DNA of 64,000 nt, taken from positions 80,786,001 through 80,850,000 of the forward strand of contig CM034546.1 of assembly GCA_020055645.1 (NCBI GenBank). The letters run 5' to 3'. Position numbers and translations under genes: made by a program. Within the stretch, counting starts at the first letter, position 1, and the number at the start of each line of letters is the position of its first letter. The notes beneath the pieces were generated by a model. It worked only from the letters and a program-made list of their open reading frames with translations. It made no database searches and was not told the origin of the DNA. The stretch comes from Tomocerus qinae. Taxonomy: Eukaryota > Arthropoda > Collembola > Entomobryomorpha > Tomoceridae. This document shows positions 23,280 to 34,530 of this stretch, piece after piece.

Positions 23280-23864
23280 CAGAGGAGTTTACTCCGATGT
23301 ATGCGTTTACACTCTCTGTCTGTCTGTCTGTCTGTCCGTCCGTCCGTCCGGTCCGTCCCTATACGTGATAACTTTGGAACGGTGACACCTAAAATACTCA
23401 AATTTTCAGGAAACAATCTTGAGGTAAAATGTAGGTCTGAGTTCGTATATGAGCAGGATCGGTCACATCCCCTGACTGGGGGAAAGGGTTGAAAATTTCA
23501 ATTGGCGATAACTTTGGAACAGTTATACCTAAACTGCTCAAATTTTCAGAGCACAATATTGAGGTAAAATGTAGGTCTGAGTTCGTATATCAGCACAATC
23601 GGCCACATCCCCTGATTGGGGGAAAGGTTTGAAAATTTCAATCGGCGATAACTTTGCAACGGTTATACCTAAACTAATCAAATTTTCAGAAAGCAATATT
23701 GAGGTGAAAAGTAAGACCGAGTTCGTATGTGAGCAAGATCGGTCACATCCCCTGACTGGGGGAAAGGGTTGAAAATTTCAATTGGCGATAACTTTGGAAC
23801 GGTTATACCTAAACCACTCAAATAAATTTCAATTGGTGATACTTTGGAACGCGAAACTCCTCTG
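23280..23864 (+). mobile_element. Type-2 GTCY element with 140-bp tandem repeats
   Basis: Ends are CAGAGGAGTTT (23280) and AAACTCCTCTG (to 23864), an 11-bp inverted repeat. After the head comes (CTGT)n(CCGT)n, then units starting GATAACTTTGGAAC at 23367, 23507, 23647 and 23787, exactly 140 bp apart, and a short fifth start. The plan matches the type-1 elements at 13.8-17.5 kb, but the sequence differs. It separates the two HSP70-related genes. Confidence 0.85.
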
Positions 23865-23981
23865 CTGTTATACCCCGTTTTGCAACGGTTTATTACACAT
23901 TACATTTTATTTAGATTTTATCCATTTCTTAAATGTAATTCCAGTGTAATATACAAATGCGTACATTAATATTATACTAAC

Positions 23982-23987
23982 TTTATT
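23982..23987 (-). promoter_or_regulatory. Candidate poly(A) signal of the fusion gene
   Basis: AATAAA on the minus strand, about 130 nt beyond the predicted stop at 24114-24116. Confidence 0.5.
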
Positions 23988-24113
23988 ATGAATAAAATAT
24001 TACTGTAATTAACAAAGCTAACCAAGTTAATGTATTAATTAGTTAACAGCGAAATGTGGAAATGTACTATCAGTAGAACCGTCATTGAAAATATGTTTTC
24101 CTCTTCAAAAGGT

Positions 24114-27100
24114 TTACCCAGTTTCCCTCGAGCCCTGCAAAAATAATTATTGTGTAAATAAATAAATGATTTATAGCTTAGTAGTCTCAATGTCTTAAAT
24201 AACTTTAATTAAAAATGCAGAATTCAGAAATTAGCCTTGAAAGGAAATATCAATTTACCCTGCTTAAAATCCTTTGAATCGTTTCTTTAGTCAAGCGCCA
24301 TTTCTGCTCAGTGACAGTCAGTCCCATTTTAGAGACACCATTGGTTGAACAAGTAGCTGTAACATGCAAGACGCCTTGAAAATCAATTTCTATTTGGACA
24401 ATAATTTCCTCCTTTCCCCTTAGATTTGGTGGGATTCCATCAAGGCTGAAATTTCCCAGTGGGACATTTTCAACTGCAACAATTTTTTCTCCTTGGAATA
24501 CTCTGATTGCCACACTAGTTTGGTTGTCATAAACTGTGTAGAAGTCCTTAAGAACGGTTGTAGGAATGGTCGTATTTCTTGGTATGATGACAGACAACCC
24601 GCCTCCAAGAACTTCAATGCCGATTGAGAAAGGATTGACGTCGCTGAGTTCGTTGTAGTCAAGTGAGACTTTTGAAATTTCTCCGTTAATAATTGCAGCT
24701 TGAATGGCTGCTCCAACTGCAACGGCTTCGTCGGGGTGAATTTTATGACTTAAGGTCTTATTGTCGAAATATTCAGAGAGTAGTTGTTGTATCTTTGGGA
24801 TCCGAGTGGATCCGCCAACAAGGACAATGTCATCGATGGCTGATTTGGGGACTTCAGCTGATTTCAGGACTTCCTCGAGGATTTCGATGGTACGGTCAAA
24901 AAGATCTTCGTTCCGCTCTTCGAATGTTCCTCTTGACAAGCTGATATTCACATCCAAATCGGGGGCAACACCATCAATACATATGTTAACATTTTCATTT
25001 GTAGACAGAAATTTTTTCTGGCGTTCGCTTTCGTCTTTGAGACGTCTGAGAAGTCGCAAAGAATCCCGCATTTCGTGAAATTTTGGCGAATTTCTATCTT
25101 TTAGTAAATCAACATCATGCGTTGCTTTAAACTTTTCTACGCAATAGTCAACAATGTTGCTGTCGAAATCTTCTCCTCCCAAATGTGTGTCCCCGCCAGT
25201 AGCTTTAACCTTAATTTCTCCTCTTTTCATTTCCAGAACAGCGACATCAAAGGTCCCTCCTCCAAGGTCAAAAATCAAGATATTTCTGGTGGAAGTGTCC
25301 ATGTGGGCTATTTTATAGGCAATAGCAGCGGCAGTCGGCTCATTAATTATTCGAAGAACGTCTAATCCCGCTAATACTCCAGCATCTTTAGTTGCCTGTC
25401 GCTGGCCATCGTTAAAGTAGGCAGGAACAGTAATCACCGCTTTTTTTACCGGGCAGCCAAGGTTCTTTTCTGCTATTTCCTTCATTTCTGTCAAAAGTTT
25501 AGCAGAAATATCTTCGGGAGTATAAGTCTCATCATCAACTTCTATCACTGGGGATTCATTCTGCTCAATAACTCGGAATGGAAAATGTTTAATATCTTTT
25601 TGAAGCACTTCATCGTCAAATCGGCGACCAGTCATGCGTTTAGCATCGTAAATTGCATTTCTAGGATTTTCGCCAGCCTGGGTTTTGGCAGCTTCTCCCA
25701 CAATCGTCCCGCCTCTCATGAAAGCGACGTAACTCGGAGTTGTATTCTGTCCATTCCTGTTAGGAATGACAATAGTTTTTCCTCGATGGTAATAAGCCAC
25801 ACAGCAGTAGGTAGTTCCAAGATCAATTCCTATTGCAGGATCTTGGGGTAAATTCGCGGTGTTCTCGTCTTTATATTTCTTGTAGGTGATATCCAAGGAA
25901 CGTTTCAAATCCTCTTTTTGGAATTCGCTAAGGGTCGCCTTATCGCATCTGGAGATGGAATTCTTGACTACACTCTTGTGAATCTTGTCTAACTCAAATG
26001 GATTAATGAATCTTTTGTTGGCAAGGTTTTTTTTCATTTCTTCGTGGTAAAAACTCTTGGCTTCTATCAACGCTTTTTCCGTCACGTCGGCGTCCTTTGA
26101 CCATTTTATTTCACAAATTTCAAAAATGTCGTCATACGATGTTTTAATATCTCCTTCCAAGGCCCTGAGAAAAGGTTCCCAAACAGAAGAGTCGTTTACT
26201 GCACTCTTCTTCTTGAAGTTATCTAAAGCTATTTGCTTGGCTCCGTTGTGGGAAGAAAGAAGCATTTCTTCCTTTCTTGCAAGTTTGTAGGACTTTTTTA
26301 ATTCATTATCATAAATTCGTTGACTATGTTGCTGGAGGTTAGTCAGTTCTTCAAGAACTTTGCACCGATTTGCACGATTTTGCTCTGTGATTCTTTCGAA
26401 GTATAAATTGCATTGCCTTTCTAATTTATTCTTGAATTTTGTGTCATTTTCTTTGCTGTCATCAACTTTGGGAAAATCCGAGTAGACTGTCAAAGCTTCT
26501 TGCCAAAATTTGTCTTTTTGATTTTCCAAAACTTCATCATCATAAAATTGTCTCTTTTGCAGAAAAGTCAACAGTTTGTTTGAAAAGTACAGCAAGCCAT
26601 TTTGATGTGCTCCTTCAAAACTCTCTTCAATCGCTCGCTTTTTCCGCTGAAATCTTTCCAGAAGTTCGTTTTTGATGGCCAGCATATCTCTGTCTAATTG
26701 GGAAATGAAGAATCCAACTTTGACATAGTCTAAGTCTTGATTGCCTTGGATAAATTGGTTTCTGGCCTCCGCAGATTTAACTTCATAAGTTTCATTAATA
26801 AGATTTTCTGTTTTCATAGTATCATCGTGATTCATGCTGTCTCTATAGGCATCTAAAACGACTTTCATACTATTTTCCGCAGCTAGATTTAGCCGTTCAA
26901 GTCGCATAATCTTTAGAGAGCAAATTTTTTCTTCGGCAAATGTGTCAATCATTTTCTCCAATTGTAGCGAGTATTTCTTGAATACCTCGGGATAATTTGC
27001 ATTCAATTGTTTAGCTTCTGTAGTAAATTTTGCTATGGCGGTCAGCTTTGCATTATTAAAAAGCTCTTCTAAGCCTTTATCGCTTGTCGACCATGGAATT

Positions 27101-28485
27101 TCATCGCAGTCAGTGGAATATTTAAAAAATACTCCATTTATTTTGTCATCGAGGAATTCTTGATTTCGTTTGGATATAATTTCAGTTTTGTCCGTGTCAA
27201 ACATCTCTGTGAGTTCTCCTATTGTGATTTGCAGCTTTGCCATTGAATCTTGAACAGAAGCAAGTAAATTGCTGGTCAATTGAGAGGAAAAGGTGTCAAT
27301 TTCCTCCGGAATGTAATCAGATTGGCTGTTACTGAAGAAAACTAACGCGTTTCTGTATTCCTCTGTGACTTTTTCTTTCAGGTTCTTGACTCTGTTCTCG
27401 TGGTTGTATCCTTTCAATTCGATGAATCCCTCTTCAATGCATTTCTGTAGAGTGTTCTTCATCGTCTCCGAGTCGTCTCCAAAGGTGAACATAAAGGATT
27501 TTGCTTCTTTCTTCCACTTTTCGTGGCATTTCTCCAAGTCGTCGTTCTCCAAGCTATTCGATTCAATAGAGGTTTTCATATTTTCAGAGTAGAACAAAAA
27601 AGCACCGTGGATTTCATTTTTTTGAAATTTTTCTAAGGTTGCCACCGCCAATGAAGGGTTCGATGGGTTTTTATCCTCGTTCAATACTTCGATAAATCTG
27701 ACACAGTACTCCAAAAGTTGTTTGACCTTCAACTGCTTTCCAAAAAATTCTTTCGGTACGAAAATATCTTCAGAGCAGAATTGTTCAAAATATTTGAGAC
27801 AGGCAGGATTGAAACCCGTGGAAGATTTCATTTGTGGCAAAAGAAGACATTCCACATTTTCGAATGACTCTTTAATAGTGGCATTTCTGAAAGAATTGTC
27901 GGCCAGTTTGCTATTCAGCATTGCAGAGCCCCCATCTTTGCCATATTGATATTGACTTGTGCCGTCCCAGCTCTGTACAAAGAAAACCAAGTTCTGTAGT
28001 TTCATCAGGTTCGTTTCTTCTTCCCTGAGGCAGTTGTAAGTAATTGTGGCTAGAATATTTTCTTGTATGTATTTTGAGCAGCTGACCAAAAATACGGAAG
28101 AAGTGAACATGGAAAATCCCACTAATTTTCTCCATTGCTCATCTGCTTGTGTGTTTCCGTATTTTACTTGTGCTTCAAGTATTATTATTGCCAAATCTTC
28201 ACCATTGGTGTTTTTAGTCAGTATCGGCTCGTGGATCCAAATCCCATTTCCTTTCAGCTCATTAGAATGAACGCGAATGTTTTCCTTCAAAGAGACGCAG
28301 GAGCTGCTGCATGGCAAATATTCTTTCAAAGCAGATATCACAAGATGACCATCTTCTCTGCTAGCCACAGTGATTACAGCCACAGTCATTTCTCCTAATG
28401 GCTCCAATATGTTTGCAAGTTTCGGTTCATCAAGAATAGCAGCATTCTCCGAAAATGATATTATTTGCTTCTTGACCTCCACCAT
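24114..28485 (-). CDS. Atlastin-like pseudo-GTPase / helical repeat / HSP70 fusion (1415 aa)
   Basis: CDS complement(join(24114..24134, 24259..28485)). The main exon ends at AGG|GTAAAT and the next begins after TTTTTGCAG, adding six residues. The start is the ATG at 28485 (GAAATGG context), just after an acceptor; a 75-bp 5' UTR intron (28491-28565) has a GTAAGA donor. Residues 30-290 track the atlastin G domain and its linker: GIWIHEPI (81-88), FTSSVFLV (127-134), NLVFFVQSW...YQYGKDGG (165-186), LLLPQM, KQLLEY. Every nucleotide motif is lost: P-loop GKS is GHL (46-48), DTxG is EAQV, RD is QS. Residues 290-870 hold about seven helical units of roughly 87 residues. Residues 882-1390 are a canonical HSP70 ATPase and beta substrate domain. 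D888, K949, E1049, D1073, T1078 and GGSTRIPK (1224-1231) correspond to the catalytic and binding set. There is no helical lid and no EEVD. Fusion is within a single exon. Confidence 0.88.
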
Positions 28486-28566
28486 TTCACCTGTAAAAAT
28501 TAATTTACAAATATGTATCAAACGAAACAAGAATTGATCTATTTTAATTGTCCAACGAGTCTTACC

Positions 28567-29149
28567 AAAATATTTGTGCCCAGGATAATATTTAGACGAA
28601 AATATTGACTTGATTATTCACCGTCTTATTTTAAAATCTAGTAGAAACAATTGGCGTTGAAACGGTGTAGTATTGACAATAAAAACTAGGTGAGTTAAGT
28701 TTAAAATAATATTCCTTATCATGCTATAGCCTTAACTATCGCAAGCTTACGTATAAATGTAAAGCCTCAATAGATTGATTGATTGGTAATAATAATGAAG
28801 AAATCTGAAATTTGATATCATTTTTCATTAAGGTATTATGATACTATTAATAAGGAGAAACAACAATTTATTTTATAAATTGAATTTACATCCCACTATG
28901 AGAAGTAGGGATATGAAACATAAATATAAAAATAACTAGTAATAGGCCCGTTCTCCGAACGGGAAATGGGTAACCCCTTAATGGGGATGATAGACCATGA
29001 GTGTGCATTATGCAATAAAATCAACATAATAATAGTGAACCAAATTCAACATGATTTAACTAAACAGCGAAATTAAAGTAAACGTTTGAAGTCCTTTCAT
29101 CAGCGCCTGATTTTCATTATATTATCGTTAATATGGATAGAATATATAA
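28567..29149. other. Region upstream of the fusion gene; no promoter motif recognised
   Basis: It should hold the 5' UTR exon (ending at 28566) and promoter of the minus-strand fusion gene. I see no clear TATA box and no heat-shock element. Confidence 0.4.
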
Positions 29150-30300
29150 TTTTAAGTCACCCCGTCATTTAACATCACCCCGCGTCATTTTACATCACCC
29201 CATCATTGTAAATTGACGTCCTTTTAAATAACCCCGTCATTTTAAATAGACGTCCGTTTAAATAACCCCGTCATTTTAAATGGGCGTCCTTTTAAATAAC
29301 CCCGGCATTTTAAATTGACGTCCTTTTAAATAACCCCGTCATTTTAAATAGACGTCCTTTTAAATAACCCCGTCATTTTAAATAGACGTCCTTTTAAATA
29401 ACCCTGTCATTTTAAATAGACGTCCGTTTAAATAACCCCGTCATTTTAAATGGACGTCCTTTTAAATAACCCCAGCATTTTAAATTGACGTCCTTTTAAA
29501 TAACCCCGTCCTTTTAAATAACCCCGTCCTTTTAAATAACCCCGTCATTTTAAATAGACGTCCTTTTAAATAACCCCGTAATTTTAAATAGACGTCCTTT
29601 TAAATAACCCCGTCATTTTAAATAGACGTCCTTTTAAATAACCCCGTCATTTTAAATAGACCTAATTGTAAATGACAGTGCCGCAGCCAGGGGGCCAGAC
29701 ACTCCCCCCGAAATCAAAGAAAAAAAAGCAATTTTTTTGTCTTAAAATCCAAAATTTTTTCATATTTTCACAGATAATTTGTCGCCCCCCCCAAATTTTT
29801 TTTGGCTGCGGCCCTGGTAAATGACCCCGTCATATAAAATAGACGTCATTGTAAATGACCCTGTCATTTTAAATAGACGTCGTTGTAAATGACCCCGTCA
29901 TTTAACACTGTCTTTTCAAATAGACGTCATTGCAAATGACCCTGCCATTTTAAATAGACGTCGTTGAAATGACCCCGTCATTTTAAATAGATGTCATTAT
30001 AAATGGCCCCATCATTTAAAATAGACGTCATTTTAAATAGACGTTATTGTAAATGACCCCGTCATTGTAATGTCCACACATTTTAAATAGAAGTCGTTTT
30101 AAATATTTTCGTCGTTTAGAATCACCACTTCAATTTGAATAACCCCGTTGTTTTAAATCTGTTAACGTCATTTTAGAAAATCTCGTCATTTTAAAAAATC
30201 TCATTTTAAATAACCTCGTCATTTTAAACGTTCCTGTCATCTTAAATAATCTCTTTATTTTAAATATTCCCGTCATCTTAATATTCACGTCATTTTCACC
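29150..30300. repeat. 34-bp minisatellite (CCTTTTAAATAACCCCGTCATTTTAAATAGACGT class)
   Basis: Alternating half-units GTCATTTTAAATAGACGT and CCTTTTAAATAACCCC recur for about 1.1 kb. They are nearly perfect up to 29660 and increasingly diverged after the MITE at 29676-29816. Not coding. Confidence 0.9.
29676..29816. mobile_element. hAT-type MITE, family CAGKGCCGCAGC, with 8-bp TSD
   Basis: Ends CAGTGCCGCAGCCAGG and GGCTGCGGCCCTG are inverted. Flanks 29668-29675 and 29817-29824 are both GTAAATGA, an exact 8-bp duplication. It is inserted into the 34-bp minisatellite. Confidence 0.9.
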
Positions 30301-31074
30301 TCTTCGTTTTAAGTAGCTCTGTTATTTTAATTAGCTACCACTATTTTAATTGTCCTCGTTATTTCTATCCATGTTTTACCTATCTCGTTACATTTATTAA
30401 CCAATCCTATGTCAAGTCAAGTCAACCTATTCAATCCACAACCAAATGATACTAACTGAATAAACGTTGCCTTGTATTAATAGTTTGACTCCGCTGCTGC
30501 GATCGCCCCGCTCGAGGTGAAAGGGACACTAATCCCTTTACATGCCGGAGGCCTGCCTGCTTAAAGAGTAGGACTTTGTCAAATTTTTGACTTTCACTGG
30601 CAAAATATTTTCTACTAAAAAATAAAAAACTGGAGTGGCTACCGTCTTCATTATTAAGTCGAGTAAGTCAGGAAAAAGTTTGGTAAAGATCGGATGAAAA
30701 CTGTAGGAGGAGTATTTGAACAAAACATGAAAGATCGGAGCGTTTTCTCCCACTCCTTCAATGTTAAACTCGAAATTCAAAAAATCGTAAAACCATTACT
30801 ATGAAAGATATCATTTTGAAACTCGAGGTTTGGGGTTCTGACTATAATTTGCCCATCCAGTAAAAATTTAAAAGTCGTAGATTGATGTTAAAGGGGAAAT
30901 GAGTTGCTATTATTATATAGATAGGTATGACAGTGCTAGTATTAAGACTATATAATAATATAATAATATGACAGTTAATGCATGTTAAAGGTTGCGTATA
31001 ATTTTTTTGCATTATGATTATGTTGATGTTATCGTTGTACTGAATGTATTTATGATTTTATTATGATCAATATA
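30301..31074. other. Non-coding DNA with dispersed repeat A (copy 2)
   Basis: 30834-30905 matches 2965-3060. No gene is seen. Confidence 0.5.
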
Positions 31075-31082
31075 CTCAGCCT

Positions 31083-31272
31083 CAAGCACGTATCCAGGAA
31101 TCTGACCGAAGGGGGCGGCACAACAAAATTTATTAGCAAAATGATGGCATATTCGCGCGAAGCGAAAAACCCAAAAGTTTTTGGGTTTTTAACCTTATTT
31201 GACAAAAAATCGTCTTCTTTTGGGACTTCAGGGGGGGCGTGCTCCCCGGCCCCCCCTCTGGATACGTGCTTG
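31083..31272. mobile_element. hAT-type MITE, family CAAGCACGTATCC, with 8-bp TSD
   Basis: Ends CAAGCACGTATCCAGGAATC and CCTCTGGATACGTGCTTG. Flanks 31075-31082 and 31273-31280 are both CTCAGCCT. Closely similar to 6224-6410 throughout. Confidence 0.9.
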
Positions 31273-31280
31273 CTCAGCCT

Positions 31281-33451
31281 AAAATTATGACAAAGGCTGC
31301 CTACAGATTACTTTAACTGACCACGATAATTTTTGACACCCTAACAATACATTGTAGCTTGTCAAAAATTCCAAAATTTTGAACATTGCAATGTTTAAAT
31401 TCTGTGCTTGGATTACTAAAATTGACTAAACCCCTCAGGTCGAATTTATCAGTCCCTCTAGAAGTGGCAGTCAAAAATAATCTGATCTAATTAACTTTTA
31501 GTGAAATTCTAGATAACACAGGAACTAATGAGATACAATATTAAACAGCATTCATTCAATTAAGAATTAACCACATGAAGATATTTTTTGCATTACTATC
31601 ATTGAAGTTTTGACTCTTTTGTAGAATACACATTTAATCGTATAAGTTTTGAAGGAAATAAAATAACGCGTCAATACAATTGACGTGACAACGTGTACAA
31701 TAATAAAAGACTAATAAGTGTAATGTAAATTACCTAGAAGGGAAGGATGCCAATTTTAGAGTTGATTGACTACGACCCAGTAAGTTAGATAGGATAAGTC
31801 ATGCACGTTTTCAGATACTTGATCCCTGGAAACTGTCAAAATCAATTGGATTGGATGAGGAAAATGAGATTGTATATAATTTTATACAAATAGATAGTAT
31901 AAGTATGCAAGACTTGCTATAAATACTAAAAACACCCACGTACATAATGAAGCTTAATAGATTGGCACGAAAAAGAAAAGAAATAATCAACTCGGTTCTA
32001 CGTTAACGTTGCGTTTACTGACTTGGGTATAAGGGGGAATTCTAGCCTCATTGAAATTATACTTTTGGAATTGTAGAAACAATTTCATGCATAAAAACTT
32101 TGGGAAGATATCAACAAAATAAATGGAGAAGCCCCAAGACCTTTTTAGCATTCAATAGTAAATTCCATACAAAAGTAAAGTGTAAAAATGAATTACGATA
32201 AAATCGAGGGTTTACTACCTTTACCCGACAGTAAGCACCACTTTTCCCCTGTGCTACACAATTTTGTGAATTCGATTTTATTCTTTTGCAGCTTCTGGAT
32301 CTAAATAACAGTCACTGAGAAAATAGTTATTCACCATTTACCTGACGATAGATCTTTTTGAATCAATTAAAGTAAGGACAACTCTCATTTATATATAAAG
32401 GCAAAGAAGGAATAAACTTCAGTGTATAGAAACAACCTTTCCGTCCGACTCTCTGTTTCTCATTGCGTCTCTCTTCCAGTGAGTCAGAGACGAGTAGCAA
32501 GTTTAGTACCTAAAATACATAAATGCAAAATCTGAGCGATGCCATAAATCCCTGGAGGTTAGAAATAAAAACATTCTAAATCAGCATTGCATTGAGAAAA
32601 TGGTAACCGACTCAAATGTAATGTTTGATTGTTAGATCAGGATAATAGTATAATAGGTATACTAATATAAATATGATTATCATTGTTACTATAATATAAT
32701 ACTGTCATGAGCTAGCATAGTTGATAGATGGGTATAACAGGTATTAGGAATTTTTTTCATTTACTAAGTTATTGTCTGGTTTAAATAAATTTATTAATTG
32801 TAATCTCTTTACTTTCGATTTTAAGTATTTAATTTTCATTTAGATATATTTTTAATTTATTCCACCAAATTAGCAGTTAACACTCTTAGTGTAGTGAAAA
32901 ATGTATATAAAGAAACCAATAATATAAGTAAGTAAATGTATAAGATTTTGGTATAGTTGCTTGGAAATATTAAGAGGCATTAATTTTATAAAAGGTGCAA
33001 ACGTAAATAGTGTAATATATTTTTCAAGTAGCTGAACAGAGATCGAAGGAAATAGCTATTGAATTTACAAAATAGGGTAGACACATATTCGACATTTACG
33101 TTAACCAGACAGACAATCTCTATTTTCCATTCATGTTCTCCGACGTCCTGTTTCTTTCTACACGAATATACACCAACAAACACAAAAAATCGTATCGTAC
33201 GATTCTGAATTTGCATTAGGGTTAAGTTTTTTGTGTCTTGTGATGATGAGTCAAACTACTCGCTGTACCAAGAACTCCAAGTCCAAAGTCCAGTCCAACC
33301 AATTGTTCTGAGCCATAAAAGTTTTACAAATCTGCTTTGAGTAATACAATGCACAACTGAGTTAATATTATGTCTTTGTACATGGTAAATTTTATGCATG
33401 ACTTATATGAACACAATAATATTTGTCATTTACCTACATTATATCGGACTA
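31281..33451. other. Non-coding DNA
   Basis: Two kilobases of AT-rich sequence with no gene or repeat boundary that I can support. Confidence 0.45.
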
Positions 33452-34122
33452 CCCCTTTTTGTCAACACCATTTTGTCAACAACTTTATTTTGGAAATCAC
33501 TTTTTGTCAACACATAGTAACCTTTTTGTCAACACATAGTACCCTTTTTGTCAACACCATTTTGTCAAAAACGTTTTTTTGGAAATCACTTTTTGTCGAC
33601 ACATACATATAGTAACCTTTTTGTCAACACATGTACATGTAAGTGTACATGTTGCACTTACATGTACATGCTGAAATGTGAAATGTAATGTTGGAATGTA
33701 CGTGCGTTAAATACTGTACTACCTTACCTGTACTCTACCCATTTAAGTATATCTAGGATCCCCAAGCTAAACCAATAGCAAGATATTTTTTTTAAATTAC
33801 ATCGGAACGTCCTGGGAGGATTTATACCTTGTTAGCAAACTATTACACCTTAAAATATTTATGATACTTTTCTTACTGCTTATATAACGTATTTAATTTG
33901 ACTTAATTTATTTTTGCTCAAATAGGGACTTATTTTATGGTTACTAAACCATAAATCTTATACTCAGTATTTTCATTGCCTGTTTAGATTAATCTAATAC
34001 AAGTATGTAGTTTCAACTATTTATATCAATAACACTGGTGTTGACAAAAAATATAATGGCGTTGACAAAAGGTGTTTTCGATTTTTTTGCTCTGTTGACA
34101 TTTTAACGTTGACAAATTGGGG
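33452..34122. repeat. Inverted-repeat element with TTTTTGTCAACAC words
   Basis: The left end (CCCCTTTTTGTCAACACC, then ATTTTGTCAAC) and right end (GTTGACATTTTAACGTTGAC then AAATTGGGG) are imperfect inverted repeats of about 29 bp. CTTTTTGTCAACACA repeats several times inside the left side. No ORF; a non-autonomous element is likely. Confidence 0.55.
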
Positions 34123-34530
34123 ATGAAAATTCCTCTATTACATGATCCAGACTCAGTCAAATGAAACTTACGTTTTATATCTAGAGCTGTGAATTGTGTA
34201 AATTCATGAATAAAAAATTTCCCTAACACTCTTCAGTCTTCAGTGTGACGGTTGAGCGGTTGTGCTTTTCGCCAATGTACTTGTCGAAGTAAAACTCTAA
34301 ACCCCTTTTACTTTCCCACTCTGTAGATGAGACATGATAGGAAAGTTTTTATTTAAAAGGAGATAAAACTAAGTAGTTGGCCTTCATTTTCACGTGTAAA
34401 ACTCTGTGTTTGATGGCACCACTCATTCAAATATGAAAGACAAATTATTTGTGATTATATCGATGATCGACAAAAATTAGCATTTGATTAAACAATTTAT
34501 TGTAACTCAAATCAGTTGTGGCAGTGTAAG

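Noticed and set aside
28486-28530. Upstream ATG at 28530 as the start of the fusion protein
   Set aside because: A good splice acceptor lies between it and the ATG at 28485, which has the better context; the 15 extra codons would be intronic.
28567-29150. Heat-shock elements for the HSP70 fusion gene
   Set aside because: I looked for alternating GAA/TTC blocks upstream of 28566 and found no convincing array.
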